DNA of 64,000 nucleotides, from NCBI RefSeq assembly GCF_004962245.1, contig NZ_SUHQ01000009.1, positions 1 to 64,000 of the forward strand, written 5' to 3'. The translations under genes and the position numbers were made by a program. Of this stretch, positions 38,301-46,409 are shown piece by piece (position 1 is the first letter of the stretch; each line of letters opens with the position of its first letter). The DNA comes from Mesorhizobium sp. Its GTDB lineage: Bacteria; Pseudomonadota; Alphaproteobacteria; Rhizobiales; Rhizobiaceae. Below the pieces are notes generated by a model. That model worked only from the letters and a program-made list of their open reading frames with translations. It had not been told where the DNA came from and did not search any database.

Positions 38301-38786
38301 GACAGCGCCGTGATCGTCGCCGACCAGAAGCAGCACGCCGCCATGGCGATTGGTGCCCACGGCATTGGCGTGGCGGATGACGTCCATCGTCCGGTCGACG
38401 CCGGGACCCTTGCCGTACCACATGGAAAACACGCCGTCGTAGCGCGAGCCGACAAACATGCCGGTCTGCTGCGTACCCCACACCGCGGTCGCGGCCATGT
38501 CTTCGTTTAGGCCGGGATGGAAGACGACGTGGTTGGCTCTCAGATATTTGCCGGCCCGCTGCATCTCGCGGTCGAAGCCGGCCAGCGGCGAGCCGCGATA
38601 GCCGGAGACGTAGCCGGCCGTGTTGAGGCCGGCGGCAAGGTCGCGCTGGCGCTGTACAAGCGGCAGCCGCACCAGCGCCTGCGTGCCCGAGACCAGGATG
38701 CGGCCACGTTCCAGAACATAGCGATCGTCGAGGCTGGCCGGAACCGCATTCGCCTGTCCGGCTTTCGGGAGAGCGGCAGCCGTCAT
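35316..38786 (-). CDS. Indolepyruvate ferredoxin oxidoreductase, fused IorA-IorB type
   Basis: A 1156-residue 2-oxoacid:acceptor oxidoreductase that decarboxylates aryl or branched 2-oxoacids to acyl-CoA. An N-terminal transketolase-like domain (about 20-400) is followed by the TPP-binding domain (GDGT and downstream Asn), a Cys cluster beginning CEGCGDC with further Cys around SSCNTDLSCIKGFC for Fe-S binding, and a C-terminal gamma-type domain starting LLAGIGGTGVITV. This long single-chain form occurs in many aerobic proteobacteria. ATG 38786, 30 bases after the FAD-oxidoreductase stop, so the two form an operon. Confidence 0.94.
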   Translation of the reverse strand: MTAAALPKAGQANAVPASLDDRYVLERGRILVSGTQALVRLPLVQRQRDLAAGLNTAGYVSGYRGSPLAGFDREMQRAGKYLRANHVVFHPGLNEDMAATAVWGTQQTGMFVGSRYDGVFSMWYGKGPGVDRTMDVIRHANAVGTNRHGGVLLLVGDDHGAVSSTLPHQSEHNLISAMVPLLSPGGVGEYIDYGLLGWAMSRYSGAWIGFKCQTEIVECTATVDVDPTRLSIVMPELALPADGLSLRWPDGPHAMERRIEHKMTAVHAFARANGIDRIMHGGGKARLGIVSTGKSWLDLLGALSALGIDERRAAELGIRLYKVGMVWPLEPQGLKAFAEGLEEIFVVEEKRPVIEDQIKALLFNAPNRPRVFGKTDERGAPLLPSIGEISAASVARAIVSRLRAPDAELGRRIKTIEAVAASAPGEVIALKRDPYFCSGCPHSISTVVPHGSRASTGIGCHMMVIGMERETSTFTQMGGEGASWIGLSPFTDEKHIFVNMGDGTYFHSGLLAIRAAIAAKVSATYKILYNDAVAMTGGQRHDGEVSVPSIVEQTLAEGTKRVVVVSEKPEAWAGVLPRSVTIHHRDELDAVQRELREIEGVTVLVFDQVCAAEKRRRRKRGAYPVSPRRAFINELVCEGCGDCSAVSNCISIEPVETEFGRKRRINQSSCNTDLSCIKGFCPSFVTVEGGTIRKPKARTIVAGSDELPVPKLPALERPYNVLLAGIGGTGVITVSAILSQAAHLDGLGLLTLDQTGLAQKNGAVVSHIRLARNPELLNTVRIGPGEADLVLGFDIVVSAAATSLATFAHGRTRAVLDDHFAPTASFVQNTAIDFRQEATLKQLHRAAGEEPITLIPATRLGLALMGDAIAANMFLLGNAWQRGLVPISLQSIDRAIEMNGAGIAMNRAAFGWGRRAAIDLAAVLDAAQTGGAETPKPETLDAMVARRMAFLSDYQNAAYANRYRKLVDTARAAEARVSAGAGDFTKAVAVGAFKLMAYKDEYEVARLHRDQSFRKKLAEQFEGDFRIRHHLAPPMISRIDPRTGHPGKIAFGAWINPVFAMLARLKGLRGTRFDPFGHTGERRMERRLVADYERLISDLSARLTQGNHAVATELARLPEEVRGFGHVKMAAVERFEKKKATLLERLGKESRLETAA

Positions 38787-38816
38787 AGGAGCACTCCGTC
38801 GCGCAATATTCTGTAT

Positions 38817-40259
38817 CTACGCATCGTGCTTTCCGAAAATCGATTCCGATTTTCGGGCCGATGCGCTATCCGCTGGCGCGAGGTCGAAGACCCGCCCGGC
38901 ATTGAGGATGTTGTTGGGGTCGAACGCAGCTTTCAAGCGCCGCATGGCGACGATCTCGGCATCGCTGCGCACCAGCTGCAACCATTCCTTCTTGTCGAGG
39001 CCGATGCCATGCTCGGCCGAGACGCCGCCGCCGGCCGCGGCCACGCTGCGATAGACGATGTCATAGGCTGCGGCTGGATGCACAGTGCCAACCTGATAGT
39101 GCAGATTGCCGTCGCCGAGATGGCCGAAGACATAGATGTTCGCGCCGGGGTCGACGGCCTTGATCGCGGCTTCCGCCTCCTGCAGGAAAGCTCCCATCTT
39201 CGCCAGCGGGATGCTAATATCGACGCCGATCAGGCCTTTCATCGAAAACAGGAAACGGTTGGCATCCTCCCGCACCGCCCAGAGCGCGCGGAATTCGCGC
39301 GGCGACTGCGAGACGACCACATCGTCGATCACGCCGTCCTCGACCGCCTGCATCAGCACTGCGGCAAAACGGTCGCCGTCGCGGTCGGGCTCGTTGCCCT
39401 GTATCTCGGCGAGCACATAGACGGGCGAGCCGGCGGGCAGCGGCGCCGGCGCGTCCATGCCGGCGATCATGGCGCCGTAGAGCGGCGCAAAATTCACCTC
39501 ATAGGCCGAGAGCAGAGGCCCGAGCTTCTGTTTGAGTAGCCCGAGCAGCGCGATGGCCAGGTCGAGCGATGCAAGCGCACAGAAGGCATTGACCTCTGTG
39601 GCCGGCTTCGGGTGCAGCCGCAGGCAGGCGCGCGTGACGACGCCGAGTGTGCCTTCGCTGCCGATGAAAAGCTGGTTGAGGTCATAGCCGGAATTGTCCT
39701 TGGGCAAGCCCTTGAGCGACGTCAGGATGCTGCCGTCAGCAAGCACCGCTTCCAGGCCGAGCACCTGCGCGCGGTACATGCCGTAGCGCAGCACACGGAT
39801 GCCGCCGGCATTGGTGGCGATATTGCCGCCGACGGTGGATGTGCCGCGCGCGCCGATGTCGACGCCGAACAGCAAGCCGGCAGCGTCCGCCGCGTCCTGC
39901 ACCCTCTGCAAAGGCGCGCCGGCCTCGGCGATGATCGTCGCCGCCTCCCGATCGGGCTCCGCGACCGCCGTCATGCGTTCCAGCGACAGCACTGCCTCGC
40001 CGGGCTGGATGCGAGCCGCACCGGCAAGACCTGTCCGGCCGCCCTGAACGACAAGCCTCTGCCCAACCTCGTTGCACAGGCGCAATATGTCCGACACTTC
40101 GCCGGCCGCGCGCGGACGCAACACGAACTCCGGCGGCGCGCCGGCTTTGCCGTCGGGGTCTTCCCGATAGCGTGGTCCGGCCTCGTCGGCCGTAACGATC
40201 GCGGACCTGTCCAGCCGCTTTTCCAGCCGCGACATAAGCTCGGCAAATTTCTGGGACAT
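38817..40259 (-). CDS. FAD-binding oxidoreductase, GlcD/D-2-hydroxyglutarate dehydrogenase type
   Basis: A 480-residue vanillyl-alcohol-oxidase-fold flavoprotein: FAD-binding strands LVVQGGRTGLAGAA and GGNIATNAGGIRVLRYGMYR, and a C-terminal cap with FGHLGDGNLHY and EHGIGLDKK. It probably oxidises a D-2-hydroxyacid, giving the 2-oxoacid used by the ferredoxin oxidoreductase encoded next. ATG 40259 is used; a TTG at 40268 is possible, and the local ribosome site is weak. The last about 15 codons (from DSASARKSESIF) come from an intergenic-type palindromic repeat. Confidence 0.92.
   Translation of the reverse strand: MSQKFAELMSRLEKRLDRSAIVTADEAGPRYREDPDGKAGAPPEFVLRPRAAGEVSDILRLCNEVGQRLVVQGGRTGLAGAARIQPGEAVLSLERMTAVAEPDREAATIIAEAGAPLQRVQDAADAAGLLFGVDIGARGTSTVGGNIATNAGGIRVLRYGMYRAQVLGLEAVLADGSILTSLKGLPKDNSGYDLNQLFIGSEGTLGVVTRACLRLHPKPATEVNAFCALASLDLAIALLGLLKQKLGPLLSAYEVNFAPLYGAMIAGMDAPAPLPAGSPVYVLAEIQGNEPDRDGDRFAAVLMQAVEDGVIDDVVVSQSPREFRALWAVREDANRFLFSMKGLIGVDISIPLAKMGAFLQEAEAAIKAVDPGANIYVFGHLGDGNLHYQVGTVHPAAAYDIVYRSVAAAGGGVSAEHGIGLDKKEWLQLVRSDAEIVAMRRLKAAFDPNNILNAGRVFDLAPADSASARKSESIFGKHDA
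38821..38864. repeat. Palindromic repeat forming the 3' end of the FAD-oxidoreductase gene
   Basis: Nested inverted repeats: CCGAAAATCG (38833-38842), spacer ATTC, CGATTTTCGG (38847-38856), with outer arms GCATCG (38821-38826) and CGATGC (38859-38864). Palindromes with this sequence are common short repeats in Mesorhizobium. Here it lies inside coding sequence, encoding the protein's C-terminal tail. Confidence 0.7.
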
Positions 40260-40264
40260 GTGGC

Positions 40265-40399
40265 TCAAAGGCGTGAATGGGCCGGGCGCGTCGATGCGGC
40301 CGGAAGAACGCTCGGCGAAGGCTGCGGTCGGAGCCGATTTTCGCTGCCAAGCAAGCGTGCCGAAAACCCGCCAAAAATGCAGTCGGTTGTCTTCGCCAT
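40265..40399 (-). CDS. Short leader ORF (44 codons) before the FAD-oxidoreductase gene
   Basis: Between the predicted promoter (40449-40422) and the FAD-oxidoreductase start there is an ORF beginning ATG 40399 with AGGAG exactly 6 bases upstream and ending TGA at 40265, 5 bases before ATG 40259. The peptide (MAKTTDCIFGGFSARLL at its start, then Pro/Ser/Arg-rich) resembles no known protein. Because the downstream gene has a weak ribosome site, the ORF may work by translational coupling. It could also be chance. Confidence 0.35.
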   Translation of the reverse strand: MAKTTDCIFGGFSARLLGSENRLRPQPSPSVLPAASTRPAHSRL

Positions 40400-40421
40400 G
40401 TGCAGCTCCTGTAACAGGCCG

Positions 40422-40449
40422 ACCATAGGCACGGGCTGTTATTTGTCAA
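40422..40449 (-). promoter_or_regulatory. Predicted sigma-70 promoter for the FAD-oxidoreductase/indolepyruvate operon
   Basis: Reading leftwards, TTGACA (40449-40444) and TATGGT (40427-40422) are 16 bases apart, starting 3 bases after the VWA gene stop. This separates the indolepyruvate operon from the five-gene cluster upstream, although read-through is possible as no terminator is visible. Confidence 0.55.
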
Positions 40450-40451
40450 AC

Positions 40452-41708
40452 CTATATGGGAGTTGGCATTGAGTGACTCGGCGCCTCGGCGTCGGCGCGA
40501 ATCAGCTTGACGTCGGCCCCCGCCGCCCAGGCGCCGATATCTTCCCGGCGCAGTGCCGCCGCCATCATGTCCGGAAACAGATCCGGCGTGCAGGCGAAGA
40601 CCGGAATGCCAAGTGCTGCGACCGAACCTGCCATCGCTGGATCGTAGCCGGGCCGTCCCTGATCGGTTAGCGCCAGAAGCACCACGACATTGACGCCGGA
40701 TCGAACCAGCGCTGCCAGCCGCCGCAGCAGTTCCTGGCCGTTGCCGCCCTCGTAGAGGTCGGTGATCAGCACCAGATGCGACTTGGTTGGCCGCTCGATA
40801 CGCTCGGCGCAGTAGGCGACGGCCTGGTTGATGTCGGTGCCGCCGCCAAGCTGCACGCCGAACAACACTTCGACGGGATCGCTGAGTTCCTCGGTAAGGT
40901 CGACGATGGCGGTATCGAAACAGACGAGCTTGGTGCGCACAACCGGCAGCGAGGCCATGACCGCCGCGAAGATCGAGGCGTAGATCACCGAGCTCGCCAT
41001 CGAGCCGGACTGGTCGACGCAGAGAACGACTTCATCAAGATCGACAAGCCGGCGCTGCTTGTGCATGAAACCAACCAGCTTCTCCGGCACGATCGCCTTG
41101 TGTTCGGGTTGGTAGTGGCGAAGATTCGCCGAGATGGTGCGTTGCCAGTCGATATCGCGCGAACGCGGGCGGTTGGTGCGCCTCGATCGGTCGAGCGCGC
41201 CGCGTATCGCCTCGGCGGTCTTCTGCTCCAGCCTCTGCATCAGCTTGGCGACGATATCGGCAATGATCGTGCGGGCGATGTCCTTGGTCTTGGCAGGCAT
41301 CACCGAGCGCAGCGAAACCAGATCGGCGACCAGATTGACGTCCGCCTCGATCGCCTTCAGGAACTCCGGCTCCATCAGCATCTGCTTCAGGTCGAGCCGC
41401 TCGAAAGCGTCCTTCTGGACGATCTGGACGACTTGCGCGGGAAAGAAGGAGCGAATGTCGCCCATCCATTGTGCAACGCGCGGCGCCGATCGGCCGAGTC
41501 CGCCGCGCCGCTTGCGCGGATCGGCAGCGGCGTTGGCGCCGTCGCCGTAGAGTGCATCGAGAGCCGCCGAAAGCCGTTTGTCGTCGCTGGAAAGTGCGGC
41601 AGAGGTCTCGTCATCGGCGCCGATCGCCAGCCGCCAGCGGCGCTCGCTTCCGCCATCGGGCGATGGTGCGCCGGTTTCGGTCGCCTGTGCCTCGTCGTCC
41701 ATCGTCAT
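40452..41708 (-). CDS. VWA (von Willebrand A) domain protein of the MoxR cluster
   Basis: A 418-residue cytoplasmic protein (no signal). The first about 220 residues are helical and charged; the C-terminal half is a VWA domain with an intact MIDAS: DQSGSM (232-237), Thr/Asp in GGGTD (288-292) and Asp in LITDLYEGG (317). ATG 41708 overlaps the DUF5682 stop (ATGA); ATG 41702 is a second possibility. VWA proteins paired with MoxR ATPases usually act as metal-dependent adaptors or substrate-binding parts. Last gene of the five-gene cluster. Confidence 0.9.
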   Translation of the reverse strand: MTMDDEAQATETGAPSPDGGSERRWRLAIGADDETSAALSSDDKRLSAALDALYGDGANAAADPRKRRGGLGRSAPRVAQWMGDIRSFFPAQVVQIVQKDAFERLDLKQMLMEPEFLKAIEADVNLVADLVSLRSVMPAKTKDIARTIIADIVAKLMQRLEQKTAEAIRGALDRSRRTNRPRSRDIDWQRTISANLRHYQPEHKAIVPEKLVGFMHKQRRLVDLDEVVLCVDQSGSMASSVIYASIFAAVMASLPVVRTKLVCFDTAIVDLTEELSDPVEVLFGVQLGGGTDINQAVAYCAERIERPTKSHLVLITDLYEGGNGQELLRRLAALVRSGVNVVVLLALTDQGRPGYDPAMAGSVAALGIPVFACTPDLFPDMMAAALRREDIGAWAAGADVKLIRADAEAPSHSMPTPI

Positions 41709-43942
41709 GTCTCGCTCTTGAGCAAGGGTCCAAGCCGCTCCAGGTGCCGGCGCCAGGCCTCGCCGCCATCGGGCGCCGGCATCAGGCCGGCCGGCAGCCG
41801 CGCGGCGCGGCCGAGGACCGCTTCGATCAGCCGGCGGCGCTCCATGCTGTCCAGATTGGAGAAGACGCGGCGCAGCAGCGGCAGATGCGCGATGAAGGCG
41901 TCCTCGTCGAGGGACTTCAGCCACGCATCAACCGCGCCGCGCAGACCTTCGTCATAGATGAGCCGCTGACCGGCGGTGCTGAAGAAGCCCTCGAAAAACC
42001 CTGCCGCTTCAGAGACAGGGGTCCCTGGTGACAGGCGTCGCTCGAGCAGTCCGGCAGCGTCCTCGGCCGAAAGCCGGCCGGCCTCGTAGAGCAGCTGTGC
42101 GGCGCATCCGGCCAGTAGTGCCGTCGACCGCGACCCCTCCAGCATGGCAGCCAGCCCATTGCGCCATCCGTCCAGCACGTCGTCCCCGGGCTCGACCAGC
42201 CTGATCGCCTCATCGGCCTTGCGCATCGCGCCAACCAGCGTCGCGGCGGCCTGCTCATCCAGATCGCGTGCAGCATAGGGGAGCGCGATCGCACCTTCGA
42301 CGATAAGCCGCTCCATGAGACCGGACAGCCGGTTCGTCTCCGTTTTGCGGGCCTCGCCGTAGCGGATGATGTCGGCGAGCGGCGGCACCGACGCCAGAAT
42401 CTCCAGGCATTCGCTGCTGCGCGCCGCTCGCGCCTCCAACGCCGCAAGGCCGGCAGTCGATGCTTCCGACAAGCTTGCCGTGATGGCGCTCTGGACCAAT
42501 GCCGCAAGCGTGTCGAGGCCGCCCGCCGCTTCGATCATCTGAATCAGGCGGCCATTGGCTGCCTTTTCGATGGTCGGTCCGTAAATCAGGTTCTCGACCA
42601 GACGAACGGAATATTCCGGCTCCCAGGCCAGGGTCCACCGCTCGCGGAAGGTGCCACGGCTGCGACCGCTGTCCGTCAACTTGCCCCAATGCACGCCAAG
42701 CACGCTCAGCCGATGCAACAATGTCGAGCGAAACAGCCCGCTATCGCTTCGCAAATCGACGGACAGTTCCCGCTCCAGCGCCTCAGGCTTCAGCCGCGCC
42801 GTCTTCTGGTTGCGTTGCAGATCCTCGATCAATGGCGCCAACGGCGTGTCGGGGGGAATTTCGCCGACGTCCGCACCCAGAAGCAGCTCGGCCTCGACCA
42901 GAGCCCACAGCAACGCTTCGCCATTGAACAGGGCCGCAATCGCGGCGTCGCGCAATTCCTCGAACCCTGGTTTCGGCCGCTCGCGGATCGCGGCGAGCGT
43001 CCGGGCGAGCCGCTCCGCTTCGATCAGCGAAGCGGTCGAGATCAAGTGCCCCTTCTCCCGCAGCACCGCCGCGATCATGGCAAGCCACAAGGTTGCTGCG
43101 TCACGCCGGCCGCGGGTGCGCCAAAGATGCTTGCACCAGCCGGGCGCGACGACCCCCGCGCCATATCCGTAGCCCAACGCCAGACGCGGCCCCGTCCACG
43201 GCGCCCATGTCGTCGTGTTCTTGCGCCGGGCAATTCCCTTGATCAGGGTCTGATCGCTTTTCTGTGTGTGCGCCGCTTGCAACGCCGGCACATGCCATGC
43301 GCCGCAGACGACAGCGATCGGCCCGTCGAATTCCTTCCGCGCCGCGGCGATCTCGAGCCGCATATGTGCTTCGCGCTGCGCCTCGAACTGCGCGATCGAG
43401 ACTTCACCATCCCTCAGCGTCGTCATCGCATCAGAGATGGCCGCGAATATCGGGCCTGGTTGCGGATTCTGCTCGATCATGTCCGACCACCAGCTTTCGC
43501 CATCCTCATAGCCGGCGGCGCGCGCCAGCGTGCCTATCGGATCACGCCGATGCGGTGCCTTCTCGTCATCCTCGCTGGTTTCGTCCTTGGGCTCGGTCAT
43601 GTCGGCGCCGTCCGTCACCGGTGCGGCGAACCGCGCCGACGATGGCAGGTCGATGAAGCGCAACGCCGCCTTGTTGTCCACGGCCCAAAGGACTGCCTGG
43701 TATTCGGGCGAGAACTCGGCGAAGGGCCAGAAGCTCGTCGAAGCCGGATCCTCCTCCGGATAGCAAAGCAACGCCACCGGCGGCTGCATTTCCGGGCGTG
43801 CCAGCATCGGTAGCAGCGCGGAGGCATCGGTCGGCCCCTCGATCAGCACGGCGACCGGCTGCAAGTCTTGCAGCGCCTGCACGAGGCTGTCGGCGGAGCC
43901 CGGCCCGTGATGGCGGATGCCGAAATAGGCGACGTCGCCCAT
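41705..43942 (-). CDS. DUF5682 family protein
   Basis: A 745-residue protein of unknown function. The N-terminal 225 residues hold conserved-looking motifs: RHHGPGS (10-16), VLIEGP (32-37), FIDLP (96-100), R190-E-A-H-M194 and GAWHVPAL (214-221). In order and spacing these resemble the His/Glu/Arg-x-x-Met/His pattern of the TraB/ChaN/EreA superfamily, so an esterase- or haem-binding-like fold is possible (inference). The rest is a large alpha-helical region with many Ala/Leu/Glu/Arg. No signal peptide. It starts 4 bases after the MoxR gene and overlaps the VWA gene. Confidence 0.85.
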   Translation of the reverse strand: MGDVAYFGIRHHGPGSADSLVQALQDLQPVAVLIEGPTDASALLPMLARPEMQPPVALLCYPEEDPASTSFWPFAEFSPEYQAVLWAVDNKAALRFIDLPSSARFAAPVTDGADMTEPKDETSEDDEKAPHRRDPIGTLARAAGYEDGESWWSDMIEQNPQPGPIFAAISDAMTTLRDGEVSIAQFEAQREAHMRLEIAAARKEFDGPIAVVCGAWHVPALQAAHTQKSDQTLIKGIARRKNTTTWAPWTGPRLALGYGYGAGVVAPGWCKHLWRTRGRRDAATLWLAMIAAVLREKGHLISTASLIEAERLARTLAAIRERPKPGFEELRDAAIAALFNGEALLWALVEAELLLGADVGEIPPDTPLAPLIEDLQRNQKTARLKPEALERELSVDLRSDSGLFRSTLLHRLSVLGVHWGKLTDSGRSRGTFRERWTLAWEPEYSVRLVENLIYGPTIEKAANGRLIQMIEAAGGLDTLAALVQSAITASLSEASTAGLAALEARAARSSECLEILASVPPLADIIRYGEARKTETNRLSGLMERLIVEGAIALPYAARDLDEQAAATLVGAMRKADEAIRLVEPGDDVLDGWRNGLAAMLEGSRSTALLAGCAAQLLYEAGRLSAEDAAGLLERRLSPGTPVSEAAGFFEGFFSTAGQRLIYDEGLRGAVDAWLKSLDEDAFIAHLPLLRRVFSNLDSMERRRLIEAVLGRAARLPAGLMPAPDGGEAWRRHLERLGPLLKSET

Positions 43943-43946
43943 GGCC

Positions 43947-45026
43947 TCAGATCGCTGCGTTCAGCGCCGCATAATAGCCGGCATAGTCGGGCCGCTTTTT
44001 GAGCACCGTTTCCAGATACTCCTCCAGCACCACCTTATCCTGGACCGGATCTTTCACGATCGCGCCGACAAGGCTGGCGGCGAGACCTTCAGCGCCGAGC
44101 TTGCCGCTGTCGAACCATGTCGCCTGGCTGAGGCCGCCGACCATCGTCGCGATCGCCTCGGCGGTCGACAGCGAGCCCGAAGGCGTCTTCAACGTCACCT
44201 TGCCGTCGGCGGTGGCGCCGGAGCGCAGCTCGCGGAAGATGGTCAGCACGCGGGCGATCTCCTCTCCGACATTTTTCGGCACCGGCAAATCGAGCCCACC
44301 GGCCATCTCATCGACCCGTTTGGAGACGATCGCCACCTCTTCCGCCATGTCTTCCGGCAATGGCAGCACCACAACGTTGAAGCGACGCTTGAGCGCCGAG
44401 GAGAGCTCATTCACACCTTTGTCCCGGTTGTTAGCCGTGGCGATAATGTTGAAGCCGCGTTGGGCATAAATCGATGTGTTCAATTCCGGGATCGGCATCA
44501 TCTTTTCGGAAAGCACGGTGATCAGCGTGTCCTGCACGTCCGAGCCCATGCGCGTCAGTTCCTCGAGCCGGCAGAGCTTGCCGGTCTGCATGGCGCGATA
44601 CAGCGGTGTCGGCACCAATGCTTCCTGGCTCGGGCCCTTTGCCAGAAGTTGCGCATAGTTCCAGCCATAGCGGATCTGATTCTCGTCGGTGCCGGCCGTG
44701 CACTGCACGATCAGCGTCGAGTCACCCATGATGGCGGCGGCGAGATGTTCAGACACCCAGGACTTGGCCGTTCCGGGAACACCGAGCAGCAACAGCGCGC
44801 GGTCGGTGGCGAGCGTTGCCACCGCGGTCTCCATCAGTCGGCGGCGACCGACATATTTTGGCGTTATCGGCGTGCCGTCACCGGCCTTCCCGCCCAGAAG
44901 ATAGGTCAGCACAGCCTGTGGTGAGAGGCTCCAGCCGGCAGGCTTTTGCCTGTCGTCACCGCGCGCCAGCGCCTGCAATTCAGAGGCATAGGCCCGCTCG
45001 ACCGGGAGACGGATGGCAGCGTTCAT
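43947..45026 (-). CDS. MoxR-like AAA+ ATPase
   Basis: A 359-residue AAA+ ATPase. Walker A GVPGTAKS is at 82-89. The Walker B region reads LCRLEELTR (151-159), with Glu where the metal-binding Asp normally stands. Sensor-1 IATANNRD and arginine-finger LKRRF follow. ATG 45026 is preceded by GGAG at 7 bases. MoxR ATPases work with VWA proteins as remodelling chaperones, for example in metal-centre insertion or complex assembly. It is the third of five tightly spaced genes, 18 bases after DUF5691 and 4 bases before DUF5682. Confidence 0.92.
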   Translation of the reverse strand: MNAAIRLPVERAYASELQALARGDDRQKPAGWSLSPQAVLTYLLGGKAGDGTPITPKYVGRRRLMETAVATLATDRALLLLGVPGTAKSWVSEHLAAAIMGDSTLIVQCTAGTDENQIRYGWNYAQLLAKGPSQEALVPTPLYRAMQTGKLCRLEELTRMGSDVQDTLITVLSEKMMPIPELNTSIYAQRGFNIIATANNRDKGVNELSSALKRRFNVVVLPLPEDMAEEVAIVSKRVDEMAGGLDLPVPKNVGEEIARVLTIFRELRSGATADGKVTLKTPSGSLSTAEAIATMVGGLSQATWFDSGKLGAEGLAASLVGAIVKDPVQDKVVLEEYLETVLKKRPDYAGYYAALNAAI

Positions 45027-45044
45027 ATGAATTCTCCGGATTGA

Positions 45045-46409
45045 TCATGTGTCGGTTCTTGACTGATGTTCGGCCAGCGCTGCGTTGAGACGCAGGACAC
45101 TGAGTGATTGGGCCGCGGGCGGCATGCCGGCTGCGACGACCTCGTCGATCAATTTTGTTGCAGTGGTCGCTGTGGCAAGGAAGCCGATCGTTTCCAGTAT
45201 ATCGTCGGCGCCCCGGCGCATGGCGTCGTCGTTTCCTGCAACGGCGGAACGCAACGCCGGAAGAGCCGATCCACTCGAAAGGTCGTCCCACTCCACCCAG
45301 CCGGCATCGATGCCTTCCGCCAGATTGAGCGCGCCAAGGTAATTTGCCTGCTTGAGGATCAGCCGGACGAGAGCCCGTTTCCTGCGGCTGTCCAGGCGCG
45401 ACATCAGATGCAGTACGAACAGTGCCGGTTTTCCACCAGCTGCGACCAGTGTGTCCGCCATATGCGTCACCGCAGCATCACTGCCTGAAGCAGCAACCAT
45501 GCGGGCGACGAGGACATCGGCATTGTTGTCGGTCTCGAACAATTCGGCGCGACGGTTTTCCTGCGCCGGCGATTTCAATTTCGCCGGCGTGTAGACGCTG
45601 CGGCGGCGGATGAAGCCGGATTTACCTTCGCTGATGAAGGCGGCGAGTTCGGCCACGGGATCATCCGGTCCGCCATCGCTCGGGCGGCCGTGCTCCCCTA
45701 GCCTTGCCAGCAGCCGGCCTGCCAATTCGCGCACCTTGCCGGAGCGATCGGTGGAAAGGCTCTTCAGGAACGGCGCATCCTCAGAACTCAAGCCGAAGCG
45801 CATGAGTTCTATTAGCGCAAGCCGGACCTCTGCTGGTTCGCCCGGCGCCTTGGTCTCCATCAGCATTCGGGCTGCAGCCGGTTCGTGGCGGCGCATATCG
45901 GCCAGCGCGATGCGTCGCGCGGCGGGATAGAACTCATCCCAATTTTCAGCCGTCGGTCGGTCTTGCGGGGCATGTCGTTCCCCATCCACACTAGCTTGCC
46001 AATCAATCCAGGGAGCGTAGACGTCCGGGCTGTTCTGATCCGAGGGCATCCAGTCCATGGGGTGGAGCACGAAGCCGCGGCTGGCGACAAGTGTCACCAC
46101 GCGCGTTTTGCGCCTTGCGTCGGCAGCTTGTTTTAGGGCGGCCCGCAAAAGCGGCCGCAACCGCTCCGGCAGCATTGGGAGCGCAAGCCTGGGCAGCGGC
46201 GGCCGACGCCTGAGTGTCTTCGGCGCCGCAGGCCGCAGAGCGACGTCGAGCGCCTGTGCTGCGATTGCCAGGAGCCGGCGCTCCTGCTCGTCGGGACTTG
46301 CACCGCTGGCCATTGCCTTCCAGGCGGACGGAGCCAGATCGAAAGTGGCTCCGCCGGTGATCCAGCAATCGCGTATTGTCGCCAGGCCTGTTTGCTCGCC
46401 CTCGTTCAC
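45045..46409 (-). CDS. DUF5691 family protein
   Basis: A 454-residue protein of unknown function with helical, HEAT-like repeats (for example around KVRELAGRLLARLGE and the C-terminal ADDILETIGFL region) and no signal peptide. A conserved-looking SRGFVLHPMDWMPS segment lies near residue 110. It begins with GTG 46409, overlapping the stop of the SWIM gene by 4 bases. A scaffold role within the MoxR cluster is plausible from the repeats; this is inference. Confidence 0.82.
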   Translation of the reverse strand: MNEGEQTGLATIRDCWITGGATFDLAPSAWKAMASGASPDEQERRLLAIAAQALDVALRPAAPKTLRRRPPLPRLALPMLPERLRPLLRAALKQAADARRKTRVVTLVASRGFVLHPMDWMPSDQNSPDVYAPWIDWQASVDGERHAPQDRPTAENWDEFYPAARRIALADMRRHEPAAARMLMETKAPGEPAEVRLALIELMRFGLSSEDAPFLKSLSTDRSGKVRELAGRLLARLGEHGRPSDGGPDDPVAELAAFISEGKSGFIRRRSVYTPAKLKSPAQENRRAELFETDNNADVLVARMVAASGSDAAVTHMADTLVAAGGKPALFVLHLMSRLDSRRKRALVRLILKQANYLGALNLAEGIDAGWVEWDDLSSGSALPALRSAVAGNDDAMRRGADDILETIGFLATATTATKLIDEVVAAGMPPAAQSLSVLRLNAALAEHQSRTDT

